A DNA stretch of 64,000 bases, from contig NZ_CP015405.2 in assembly GCF_001689125.2 (NCBI RefSeq), positions 3,726,501-3,790,500 on the forward strand, written 5' to 3'. This document shows, piece after piece, positions 26,338-34,525 of this stretch (position 1 is its first letter; the number at the start of each line of letters is the position of its first letter). The position numbers and the translations under genes were made by a program. Source of the stretch: Blautia pseudococcoides. Its GTDB lineage: Bacteria; Bacillota; Clostridia; Lachnospirales; Lachnospiraceae. The notes beneath the pieces are model-generated. The model saw only the letters and a program-made list of their open reading frames with translations. It was not told the DNA's origin and ran no database searches.

Positions 26338-27324
26338 TCAAACAGATATTTTTAAAAATCTATTGACGTAATCATAAGTTTCCCGCACTGCCGGATATAC
26401 AGGCTCCAAAAGAAAAAATCCATGTATACCGTCTGCGATGCGGTGCGCTGTCACGTCCACGCCTGCCGCTTTCATTTTCTCCGCGTAATCCTCCCCCTCA
26501 TCCCTAAGAGGGTCCAGTTCCCCTGTGATCACCAGGGCCCTGGGCAGACCGGAAAAATCTTTTGCCAGCAGAGGCGCAAAATAAGGATTGTGCCTGTCCT
26601 CCTCACAGCTCTGGTAAAAGTCCAGATAGTCTGCCATGTTCTGCCTGGTCAGAAGATAATCCCTGCCGTTTTCCAGAACAGAAGGATAGGCGTTTTCCTC
26701 ACTATAATAATTATTAACACAGGGATAGATTAATATCTGCCTTTTTGGCATAAATTCCTTCCTGTCCCTGGCCATCTGGCAGACAGCCGCAACAATATTT
26801 CCCCCTGCGCTGTCTCCCATAAGGGTAATCTGGTCAGGCTCCGCGTTTAAAATGGTCCGGTCCAGAAACACAGCCTTGGCTGCAGCATAACAATCCTCTA
26901 TCTGGGTGGGGAATCTATGTTCAGGTGCTAATGGATAATCCACAGAAACTACCACATGCGCCGTATTCTTTGCCAAGTTCCAGCATACCCGGTTATAAGA
27001 TTCCACGCTTTCGGTCACAAATCCGCCTCCGTGTATGTAGAGGATGACCGGATATATATTATCCGACATTTTCCCTGTATCAAGAGATTTATTTTTCTCC
27101 TGGAAGGCTTCAATATCCACCGTATCGTAAGACTCCTCATTAGGAAAATAAATTCGCACAGGCACTTCCCTGCCTTCATTGTAAATCTTTGTGTCCAGTG
27201 TCCGGTAAAAAGGCTTGAAGGGATCCAAGATCTTCAGATTCATGATCCGTCTGGATTTTTGGAGATCCAGTTTCGTCTCCGGCTCGGACAACGCTTTCAG
27301 TACCAGGTGCATTGCTTTATTCAT
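26338..27324 (-). CDS. Alpha/beta hydrolase, hormone-sensitive lipase family esterase
   Basis: Esterase/lipase of 328 aa. The oxyanion motif is HGGGFV, the nucleophile elbow GDSAGGN carries the Ser, and the acid and base are in ITGELDPLRDEGE and DGIHGFF. No signal peptide is visible, so it is cytoplasmic. The HSL family hydrolyses short to medium acyl esters. AAGGAG lies about 10 nt before the ATG. It is the first gene of the minus-strand run with the acyltransferase, DUF6320 protein, butyrate kinase and isochorismatase-like hydrolase. Confidence 0.87.
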   Translation of the reverse strand: MNKAMHLVLKALSEPETKLDLQKSRRIMNLKILDPFKPFYRTLDTKIYNEGREVPVRIYFPNEESYDTVDIEAFQEKNKSLDTGKMSDNIYPVILYIHGGGFVTESVESYNRVCWNLAKNTAHVVVSVDYPLAPEHRFPTQIEDCYAAAKAVFLDRTILNAEPDQITLMGDSAGGNIVAAVCQMARDRKEFMPKRQILIYPCVNNYYSEENAYPSVLENGRDYLLTRQNMADYLDFYQSCEEDRHNPYFAPLLAKDFSGLPRALVITGELDPLRDEGEDYAEKMKAAGVDVTAHRIADGIHGFFLLEPVYPAVRETYDYVNRFLKISV

Positions 27325-27467
27325 GAGCAGATTCTCCTTATTTTCTTATATTGATTGTTGCAGATATTTGGTCTGGTGTCAATGCGAAATAAAAAGGAAA
27401 GGGCCGCTGCATTATTTTCTCTGTTTCCGGCAACACTATCCGTAAAATCAACATTTGGAGGCCAAAG

Positions 27468-28106
27468 ATGAAATTATGTAAACTTATTCCCATATCCCTT
27501 GCCGCTCTTATCCTCATGACCGGATGCGGTTCCGGAAAATCCAATACGGAAGATTACCTGAAAGAAGAAAATGCCATTATGGATAAAATGATGGATGAAA
27601 TGGACCGCGCCCAGAATACCGGCAGTGCGGAGCTTGATTTTCTCAACGGCATGATCCCCCATCATCAGTCAGCTGTAGATATGTCCAAAAGTTATCTGGA
27701 ATATGCCGGAAAAGATGGTGAATTCAAAGGTCTGGCAGAGAATATAATCAGTGCCCAGAATACGGAAATTGACCAGATGAACACTATGATAGAACGTTTT
27801 CAGAAAGTGGAAAACCCGGATAACGAAAAAGAAGCTGCCTATTTGGAGGATTATCGTGCCATGATGGATAACCATCACAGTTCCCACACTGGGGCAGAAA
27901 CCTCCGACCTGGAGACAGCCTTTGCGCAGGGCATGTCCATGCATCATCAGATGGCAGTGGATATGGCAGAGATAGTCCTTAAATATACAGATGATGAGGA
28001 GCTTACAGCGTTTGCTGACAACATCATCACACAGCAGAAAAAAGAAATTAAAGAAATGCGGTCTTATCTGGATGATAACACGGACAGCGGCAGCCATAAA
28101 CATTAG
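27468..28106 (+). CDS. DUF305 lipoprotein
   Basis: Exported lipoprotein of 212 aa with lipobox MTGC (Cys 20). It has two copies of the DUF305 helical unit marked by MIPHHQSAVDMS and SMHHQMAVDMAE. The His- and Met-rich motifs suggest metal (copper) binding, as reported for some family members; the role here is inferred. The C-terminus ends in SHKH, also His-rich. GGAGG precedes the ATG. It is transcribed alone, divergent from the esterase operon, and ends in a strong terminator. Confidence 0.85.
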   Translation: MKLCKLIPISLAALILMTGCGSGKSNTEDYLKEENAIMDKMMDEMDRAQNTGSAELDFLNGMIPHHQSAVDMSKSYLEYAGKDGEFKGLAENIISAQNTEIDQMNTMIERFQKVENPDNEKEAAYLEDYRAMMDNHHSSHTGAETSDLETAFAQGMSMHHQMAVDMAEIVLKYTDDEELTAFADNIITQQKKEIKEMRSYLDDNTDSGSHKH

Positions 28107-28154
28107 GATATTCCGGAAACTTACGTGCTGCCACACCGGAAATAATCCACAGAA

Positions 28155-28207
28155 AAAAGATATCTGCCCCGGATTCCACAAACCGGGCAGATATCTTTTA
28201 TTTTCTC
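28155..28207. terminator. Bidirectional terminator between DUF305 and GH43 genes
   Basis: AAAAGATATCTGCCC (from 28155) pairs with GGGCAGATATCTTTT (to 28199), with T-rich sequence on both sides. On the minus strand it starts 7 nt after the stop of the shifted GH43 tail frame (28206). Confidence 0.88.
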
Positions 28208-28386
28208 ACCCTGAAAAAATCACTCCGGGAGCCTCACCCGAATTCCTGCCCGGTTCGTCCGGCGGCAATGGCTCATCCGTGCTGTCACCCGGCTGCAGTC
28301 CTGTATTCTGAAAAGTCATATCCAAAAGGCTGCCTTCCGGAGCAAACCTCTGCCACAACAGTGATGACTCCCGGAACAAGACATCC
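28206..28386 (-). pseudogene. Out-of-frame C-terminal tail of the GH43 gene
   Basis: Directly after the GH43 stop (AAA TGA), the +1 frame stays open for about 59 codons and ends with TGA at 28206, right before the terminator. The peptide (NEDVLFRESS, then QPGDSTDEPLPPDEPGRNSG) has the Pro/Asp/Glu/Ser composition of an extracellular linker. Removing one A from the AAA of the last codon would join it to the FIVAR repeat. It is interpreted as the lost tail of the enzyme. Confidence 0.45.
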
Positions 28387-31300
28387 TCATTTCAGGATCA
28401 AATCTTTATATGCCTCATCCACATCTTTCTGAGACGCATCCGGGTTGTCCAAAACACCCTGTGCATGGTCCAATGCATCCGCAAAATCCTTCCAGCTTTC
28501 CGTGGTATATCCATCCGGAGCCAGCTCTGCCTTCTGCTCTACCGCTGCCTGTAAAACTTGAACGGATACCAGGGCATCTTTTGCGTCGTTCAAGGCTTTG
28601 ACGGCTTCCATCACATCTTCCTGTGCTGCCTCCGGATTTTCAGCCACACCTTCTGCTGTCTCTTTTACCTGCATAAGGGCCGCATAGCTGCTCTGGGTAT
28701 AATCTTCCGGTTTCAGGGTTCCCGCTTCTTCCAGAAGATTGTTTAACTCCTCTTTTTCTACCGGTTGATCCGGCTCTTCCGCTGCAATACATCCAACTCT
28801 GATATTGTCCATGCGGCACCATGTATCAGCCCCCATGTTACCGTAAAATCCAATGGTCAGCGTGTTGTCTGTAACTTCTGCTTCCAGGCCGATCATCTCA
28901 TATACATTATTGGTAGGAATATTTTCTTTTGCAATGATCTGGTCTGTTCCGTCTTTAGCATACATATAGAAATCATCCGTATCCTTAACGCCCGCATTTA
29001 CCATCACATGAACCGTGTAGGTGCCATTTGGGATATCATGCAATGTCTGATATGTATGTCCCAGATATGGAGAGGACCTGTAATAAGATAAACTTCCCTT
29101 TCCTTCGTATATTTCTTTTGCTCTGGCGGTAATATAACAGCCATAAGGAGAATAGGTATACTCATTAACCCATCCGACAGAAAGTGCCTGCTCAAAATCT
29201 CCGTTCACGATCTCTGTCTGTTCGGGGATCACCAGATCAACTGTCTCCTCCGCACCTTTTGTCACCTGAACATTCTGCTTTACCGCGCTCACCGCGTGAT
29301 CGGCGGACGCGATCACCTGATAAACCCCGCCCGTCACATTTTCAAGACGGAATGTGCCGTCCGCTTCTGTCTCAAGCTGATATCTTGTCATATCGTCTTT
29401 GGTATTGCAGCCTCTCAGTGAAATCTTTGCCTTTCCTGCCGGATCACCATTTATATCCGTCACAGTTCCGGTAAGCGTACCTGCGTTTATTTCCATAACC
29501 GTATCAGCCGCAAAAACGGTTTCACCCTTTTTCACCTCTACCTGGACAGGCCCCTGATCCGCATATCCCTTTTTCTCAAAATACAGTTTGTATATGCCTG
29601 CTTCGATGGCGCTGAAGCTGTATTTGCCTTCTCCGTCTGTAGTCTGGGTAAACGCAGAATCATTATTTTTCAAAATAACTTTTACGGATGAAAGCGCACC
29701 GCCGCTTTCATCCGTAACTTTCCCCGATACATCGCCGGTGTTGATGGCAAGTGTGAACTGAATGCCTTCCGTAGTATCATTTGGAAGTACCGTAACTCTC
29801 TGAGGTTCCTCCTGCAGTGCATACCCGTCACAGGATGCAGAGATCAGATAAGTTCCCGGTTTCAGCATATTTACGGAAAAACTCTGTTCCTCCTCCGTTA
29901 TGGGGACCTGACAGGTATATACATCGGTTCCGTCTTCCCTTACAGCGTGTATGGAAGCATTTTTGCCCACAGCATCCGAATGTATGGTTCCGGATACTGC
30001 TCCGCGCTCTGCTGTGGTATCTGCCTTTACAAAAGTAATATCATCTATGTAGCAGGCCGCTTTTTCCTTGCCGTCAGCCAGAAATCCCACTTCCACGGCG
30101 CCCCCGGATACAGGAACATTTTCCAAAGAGACCTGCCTCCATTCCGCTTCCATATCAGAGATATCACAGGCAAATGTCATGCTTCCGCTTTTTGCATACA
30201 TCTGCAGCACATGGAAATCACCGCTGCCTTTTACATATGCCGTCATGTTGTATTCACCATCAGGCAGTTCCACATAGGGGGTTGTCTTGACCTCCTGGGA
30301 GATACTTCCGACAAAATCTACAGTATCTGTAAGGGCAAGCCCATATTTTCCGGTTACTACATTCCCGCTGTTTTTAATGGGAGAGCTGCCTTTTTCCACA
30401 GTATTCTTCCATCCAGCCAGGGATGCTGCCGACACACGGTCCGCGTCAAAACTTCCGTTTTTAATGTAATTATTATCCTCCGCAGCACGCCATTGCCCGG
30501 CTGCCATATCCAGATCCCAGGAACTTAAAGAGTTGAAATAGGGTACATCACCATCAAAGGATAATGGACACCACTGGTTATAGCCCAGTCCGTTATTTGC
30601 AAAGTCAGACCATCGGTCACCACAGAAAAGAACGGTATCCTGAGCACCGCCCTGGACTGTATAGAAAAATCCTGTCTGTGATACATGGCAGAAGTCATCA
30701 CTGCATCCCGGCATCACCTGCATTTTAGATTCCGTACCTTTTTGTTCCAGGTAATCCGGTTCCAGACTGTCCAAAACCATATAGTATGCATGGGATGCAT
30801 TCCAGCCGTACAGATCCGACGCGCAGATGTAGTATTTGCCGTTGTATTTGAACATACAATTGCCTTCCCTGCCATCCCCCTGGAATACTTTGTAAGGCTC
30901 TCCGATTTCTATTTTACCATCCGCGTTCTCCCTGATCTCTGACAGGAAGATCCTGTTCCGTCCTCTGCCGTAGGAATACAGCAGGTAATCTTTTCCTGTG
31001 TCTTCATCTGTAAATACCGTCTGGTCGCCGGTATTGGAGGTTCCGCCTGTATAAGATGCCATATTTACTCTCCGGTCCCACTTAAACTGGCCGGCAGGAC
31101 TGTCTGATCTGAGAAGTAGAACCTGTTTTGTTACACCGTCTTTTGAGGTATCCCCTCCCGCATTGTCAATGACATCACCAGGGTCTGCAAACTCATGCTG
31201 GATGGCCATCACATAAGTTCCGCTCTCCTCCATGTAAGCCACGCCCATTCTGCCCAGCCATGTTGCCGGATTACCGTTGGTCTGTTCTACGCCGCTCACC

Positions 31301-31656
31301 TCAGACTCTGTCAGCACATTGCCCTCAAACTTCCAGTTTGTCAGATCATCCGAAGTATAACATGTGACTGCTTCAAATGTGGTCGCGCTGTAGCTTTTGG
31401 CTGGATTTTTATAAAAAGCTTCTGCCTCTTTATACTTTACTCCATACCAGTAATACGTGTCCTTTCCCGTATCCGGATTTTTGAATTTAAAAATTCCGCC
31501 CCCCTGGGAATAAATCGGATCTCCGTCAACATCATGCCAGAATATATCATTTTTTATATTCTGTGACTGGGCCTGCACAGTCTTTGGTGCAGCCGCACCT
31601 GATGCAGATGCCATGGCAAAGGCCATGATCCCGCAAAGCAATAAACGTTTTTTCAT
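28387..31656 (-). CDS. Secreted multidomain GH43 family glycosidase
   Basis: Exported enzyme of 1089 aa, probably an exo-beta-1,3-galactanase-like GH43 (subfamily 24 type by motif resemblance). The signal peptide (MKKRLLLCGIMAFAMASASG) is followed by a five-bladed propeller starting DVDGDPIYSQGGGIFKF, with DQTVFTDEDTGKDY and EGNCMFKYNGKYYIC. A jelly-roll carbohydrate-binding domain, three CarboxypepD_reg-like beta-sandwiches (GDVSGKVTDESGGAL, GTLTGTVTDINGDPA), a second carbohydrate-binding domain and two FIVAR repeats come next. There is no sortase or S-layer anchor. The last FIVAR breaks off at DLILK, and an open frame continues out of frame, so the C-terminus is probably truncated. TAGGAGGAAAAG supports the start. 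It follows the sugar-binding lipoprotein gene and a permease fossil. Confidence 0.85.
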   Translation of the reverse strand: MKKRLLLCGIMAFAMASASGAAAPKTVQAQSQNIKNDIFWHDVDGDPIYSQGGGIFKFKNPDTGKDTYYWYGVKYKEAEAFYKNPAKSYSATTFEAVTCYTSDDLTNWKFEGNVLTESEVSGVEQTNGNPATWLGRMGVAYMEESGTYVMAIQHEFADPGDVIDNAGGDTSKDGVTKQVLLLRSDSPAGQFKWDRRVNMASYTGGTSNTGDQTVFTDEDTGKDYLLYSYGRGRNRIFLSEIRENADGKIEIGEPYKVFQGDGREGNCMFKYNGKYYICASDLYGWNASHAYYMVLDSLEPDYLEQKGTESKMQVMPGCSDDFCHVSQTGFFYTVQGGAQDTVLFCGDRWSDFANNGLGYNQWCPLSFDGDVPYFNSLSSWDLDMAAGQWRAAEDNNYIKNGSFDADRVSAASLAGWKNTVEKGSSPIKNSGNVVTGKYGLALTDTVDFVGSISQEVKTTPYVELPDGEYNMTAYVKGSGDFHVLQMYAKSGSMTFACDISDMEAEWRQVSLENVPVSGGAVEVGFLADGKEKAACYIDDITFVKADTTAERGAVSGTIHSDAVGKNASIHAVREDGTDVYTCQVPITEEEQSFSVNMLKPGTYLISASCDGYALQEEPQRVTVLPNDTTEGIQFTLAINTGDVSGKVTDESGGALSSVKVILKNNDSAFTQTTDGEGKYSFSAIEAGIYKLYFEKKGYADQGPVQVEVKKGETVFAADTVMEINAGTLTGTVTDINGDPAGKAKISLRGCNTKDDMTRYQLETEADGTFRLENVTGGVYQVIASADHAVSAVKQNVQVTKGAEETVDLVIPEQTEIVNGDFEQALSVGWVNEYTYSPYGCYITARAKEIYEGKGSLSYYRSSPYLGHTYQTLHDIPNGTYTVHVMVNAGVKDTDDFYMYAKDGTDQIIAKENIPTNNVYEMIGLEAEVTDNTLTIGFYGNMGADTWCRMDNIRVGCIAAEEPDQPVEKEELNNLLEEAGTLKPEDYTQSSYAALMQVKETAEGVAENPEAAQEDVMEAVKALNDAKDALVSVQVLQAAVEQKAELAPDGYTTESWKDFADALDHAQGVLDNPDASQKDVDEAYKDLILK

Positions 31657-31690
31657 TCTTTTCCTCCTAAGTCATTATATATTACTGCCA

Positions 31691-31768
31691 TTACTTCACC
31701 GCTCCCGTAATACCTTCCGCAATACTCTTCTGCAGGCAGAAAAATACCACTGCCGTCGGAATGGTACG
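31691..31768 (-). pseudogene. 3' fossil of a sugar ABC transporter permease (MalG type)
   Basis: The minus strand reads IPTAVVFFCLQKSIAEGI and then TGAVK with a stop at 31691. This is the distinctive C-terminus of carbohydrate ABC permeases (consensus ..FFLFQKYIVEGITAGAVKG). Upstream the frame quickly loses similarity, and there is no room for a full gene: only 198 bp separate the binding-protein and GH43 genes. It is interpreted as the residue of a deletion that removed both permeases. Confidence 0.7.
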
Positions 31769-31800
31769 TCCTCCTTTTATATCCGCTTTATACAAAATTT

Positions 31801-31825
31801 GCTGCTGCCTTTACTCAGCAGCAGC
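31801..31825 (-). terminator. Hairpin after the sugar-binding protein gene
   Basis: GCTGCTGC (31801-31808) pairs with GCAGCAGC (31818-31825), followed on the minus strand by AAATTTTG. Such leaky hairpins behind binding-protein genes usually lower permease expression relative to the binding protein. Confidence 0.6.
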
Positions 31826-31854
31826 AAACCTCTCTATGAAATATTTTGTTCTTC

Positions 31855-33216
31855 TCAGCCTCCCATATTGAACTCTACAGTCGCCTGGGCCTTTTCTATC
31901 TCAGCATCCATGTCCGCATTCTGCTGTGTAATATTAGAAAGGGCAACGCCAATGGCATCTCGTGCATCATAGTAAAATGGTCCTGTAATGTTTGACGGTG
32001 TCTTGGTGGCAAAATCTACGATCTTAGCATAGACCGCGTCGTTCCCGAAAAAGGCAACGTCCTGGTTATAAATATCAGATTCCGCTGCCGGTGCCCATGT
32101 GGAAAGAGCTCCCTTGCTGATCAAATCGTCATACAGTTCTGTGCTTCCGGCAAATGTGGATTTGAAGAAATCTTTTGCCAGTTCCTTGTTTTTACAGTTG
32201 GAGGTGATAACCCAGGAGGAGCCGCCGCTGTTGGAATAGTTGGTTGCCCCCTCAGATTTGTCCAGTTTCGGCATATCTGTGATCGCCCAATTTCCGGACT
32301 GGTCCTCTTTTCCTGTTACGGTGGCCATGATCCAGCAGCCGTTCATAGCTCCTGCAACGGTACCATTATTGATAGATGCAACATACTGATCCCAGTCTGT
32401 CACTTCCACAAGTGTCCCGTCTTTTACCATCTGTGTATAGATCTCCATACATTCTTTCAGGGCGTCATTGCCTACTATATTGATTGAACCGTCCTCGTTA
32501 AACATGGAGGCACCACAGGACTGGAGCATCATCATGATCTGGTCCGGGGAGCCGGCCTGTGCGGTTATCATCGGCTGTCCTGTCTTTTCTTTTACCACTT
32601 TCGCTTTCTCCATAAATTCAGACCAGGAAATATCTGTGAAATCATCAATGGTGAATCCTGCCTGCTCCAGATAATCCGTGCGCAGACAATTGATCACAGC
32701 GCCGTTGTCAAAGGGAACCCCCAGATTTTTGCCGTCTACTGTGGAGTATGCTGCCTTTGCACTTGAAAACTGTGTAAAATCAACTCCTGAATCCGACAGG
32801 TCTGTAAATACATCCGGATAATTGGTGGCATATTTCTGGAAGGAATTATCCTGCATCAGAAAGATATCAGGCAGTGTGCTCAAATCCCCCGCTGAAACGG
32901 CTGTTGTAACCTTTGTCTCAATATCATCGGACTGCATCTCCGTAACTTTAACCTGGAACCCGGGATGGTCCTTGGCATAAAGTTCCGCTGCCTTTTCAAT
33001 GGCATAGATATTAAAATTAGGGTCCCAGCACCATGCGGTCAGGGTATTGTCATCACCTGATGCGGCTTCCGCGTTATCTTTTTCTGTACCTGCATCCTTT
33101 TTTGTCTCTGTTCCCGCATTCCCTTTTGTCTCTGTACTTCCGTCACTTCCTCCGCAGGCTGCCAGTGAAAATACCATTGCGGAAGCCAGGAATACTGCTA
33201 CTACTTTTCTTCTCAT
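31855..33216 (-). CDS. Sugar ABC transporter substrate-binding lipoprotein
   Basis: Extracellular solute-binding protein family 1, 453 aa. Lipobox LAACGG (Cys near 21) is followed by an Asp/Glu/Lys-rich linker and the binding-protein core (LTAWCWDPNFNIYAIEKAA, GAMNGCWIMATVTG, NSGGSSWVIT). It would deliver an oligosaccharide to an ABC permease, but no intact permease or ATPase gene is present in the window; only a permease fossil lies downstream. It is therefore an orphan unless it uses permeases encoded elsewhere. The neighbouring GH43, GH35 and epimerase suggest a galactose-containing glycan. GAGAGG lies ahead of the ATG. Confidence 0.9.
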   Translation of the reverse strand: MRRKVVAVFLASAMVFSLAACGGSDGSTETKGNAGTETKKDAGTEKDNAEAASGDDNTLTAWCWDPNFNIYAIEKAAELYAKDHPGFQVKVTEMQSDDIETKVTTAVSAGDLSTLPDIFLMQDNSFQKYATNYPDVFTDLSDSGVDFTQFSSAKAAYSTVDGKNLGVPFDNGAVINCLRTDYLEQAGFTIDDFTDISWSEFMEKAKVVKEKTGQPMITAQAGSPDQIMMMLQSCGASMFNEDGSINIVGNDALKECMEIYTQMVKDGTLVEVTDWDQYVASINNGTVAGAMNGCWIMATVTGKEDQSGNWAITDMPKLDKSEGATNYSNSGGSSWVITSNCKNKELAKDFFKSTFAGSTELYDDLISKGALSTWAPAAESDIYNQDVAFFGNDAVYAKIVDFATKTPSNITGPFYYDARDAIGVALSNITQQNADMDAEIEKAQATVEFNMGG

Positions 33217-33244
33217 AACTTAACCTCTCAATCCTGATTACTGT

Positions 33245-33282
33245 TTACATGTTACATGTTTGCGCGCATTTTGAAGATTATA
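33245..33282 (-). promoter_or_regulatory. -10 element and repeat in the binding-protein promoter region
   Basis: A TATAAT (minus strand, 33277-33282) lies about 60 bp before the start; no good -35 was found, so activation may be required. Just downstream is a tandem TTACATG x2 (33245-33258) containing the 13-bp palindrome ACATGTTACATGT (imperfect centre), a possible operator. Confidence 0.4.
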
Positions 33283-33401
33283 TTGATCCAGCCGGATATT
33301 ACTGCCCACAATTTGCTTAAACCACAGCTTTTGTTCAGTGACAGCTGAATTTCTTCTAATTTTATGTAAACCTATTTTTTCTGGTAATTTCTGTTTTTAT
33401 C

Positions 33402-33410
33402 TGTTATAAT
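33402..33410 (+). promoter_or_regulatory. Extended -10 promoter of the aldose epimerase gene
   Basis: TGT-TATAAT (TATAAT at 33405-33410) is a consensus extended -10 located 53 bp before the start codon; the -35 region is weak. Confidence 0.6.
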
Positions 33411-33463
33411 TGGTCTCAATTTATCTTTCCCCTAACCGGGGCAAGCCTAAAAAGGAGGCCTTT

Positions 33464-34522
33464 ATGAAAATCTCACTGCTTCAAACTATCTCTGCAGACC
33501 AGATGGAGCTGGAGGAATATTGTATGGATAATGGCATCATGTCCGTCCATGTCCTCTCCTACGGCTGCGCTTTAACCGGCATCTATGTGCCTGACAAAAG
33601 GACAGGGAAAAGAGTCAACATTCTGTTATCCTTTGACGATCTTACGTCCTATCTGCACAATCCTCTGTACTGCGGTGCTGCCCTTGGCCCCAATGCGGGC
33701 CGTATTTCATGCGGAACCCTGGGCATTGACGGCAGACATTATCAATTATCCCAAAACGATGGTGCCAATCACATCCACGGCGGCTTTCACAATCTTTCTT
33801 TTCAGAACGCCGTTTTGGTCAGCAGGGAAACCCACAGGGAATCTGCAGCGCTTACCTTTCAGGCTGTGCTTCCCCATGGTCTGGACGGCTATCCCGGCAG
33901 CCGATGTATTCATATCACCTACCGGCTGTTCTCTGACAACCGTCTGACCGTCAGTTTCCGTGCATCCAGTGACCGGGAGACTTATCTCAATCTGTCCAGC
34001 CACGCTTACTTTAATCTGTCCGGGGATTTTACCAAAAATGTCCATACTCACAGGCTGTCTGTCCGGGGAAACGCGTTTGCGGAAAATGACGAAACACATA
34101 TACCTGTGGGAATATCCCATACCGACGGAACCCCCTTTGATTTTTCCACCCCTGTCTCCATACAGGAAAACATGGACAGATACCCGCAGAATGTGCAGAT
34201 ACAGAGGGCCAGAGGATTGAACCATGCCTTTTTGTTAAACAAAGGACACAACCCTTCCGATCCATCCCTGGTACTGGAAGATCCTCCATCCGGACGAAGC
34301 CTGAAGCTCTATACGGATACCCCTTCCATCGTGGTCTATTCGGGAGGCTTTATTGAAAATACTTATAAAATCAATGGGGGATGCCTCTCATCCCCGCACT
34401 GTGCCATAGCCCTTGAGCCACAGGATATCCCCGATACTCCAAACTGCGGCCTGGCTCCCATGCATATCCTAAAGCCCGGTGCGCTCTATCTAAGAACTTT
34501 CACCTATGCCTTTTCTTTTTAA
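33464..34522 (+). CDS. galM: Aldose 1-epimerase (galactose mutarotase)
   Basis: Cytoplasmic enzyme interconverting alpha and beta anomers of galactose and other aldoses, 352 aa. Family motifs are GPNAGRI, NDGANHIHGG, the catalytic-region His in NLSSHAYFNLSG and the catalytic Glu in ALEPQDIPDTPNC. The start at 33464 (MKISLLQTI) follows AAGGAGG; the longer frame from 33410 would begin inside the promoter. It converges on the GH35 gene with only 3 bp between the stops. With the beta-galactosidase and galactanase-like GH43 it fits galactose release and use. Confidence 0.92.
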   Translation: MKISLLQTISADQMELEEYCMDNGIMSVHVLSYGCALTGIYVPDKRTGKRVNILLSFDDLTSYLHNPLYCGAALGPNAGRISCGTLGIDGRHYQLSQNDGANHIHGGFHNLSFQNAVLVSRETHRESAALTFQAVLPHGLDGYPGSRCIHITYRLFSDNRLTVSFRASSDRETYLNLSSHAYFNLSGDFTKNVHTHRLSVRGNAFAENDETHIPVGISHTDGTPFDFSTPVSIQENMDRYPQNVQIQRARGLNHAFLLNKGHNPSDPSLVLEDPPSGRSLKLYTDTPSIVVYSGGFIENTYKINGGCLSSPHCAIALEPQDIPDTPNCGLAPMHILKPGALYLRTFTYAFSF

Positions 34523-34525
34523 AAT

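Noticed and set aside
31657..31854. Complete small gene between GH43 and the binding-protein gene
   Set aside because: The only coding signal is the permease C-terminal fossil; no start or ribosome site gives a full protein.
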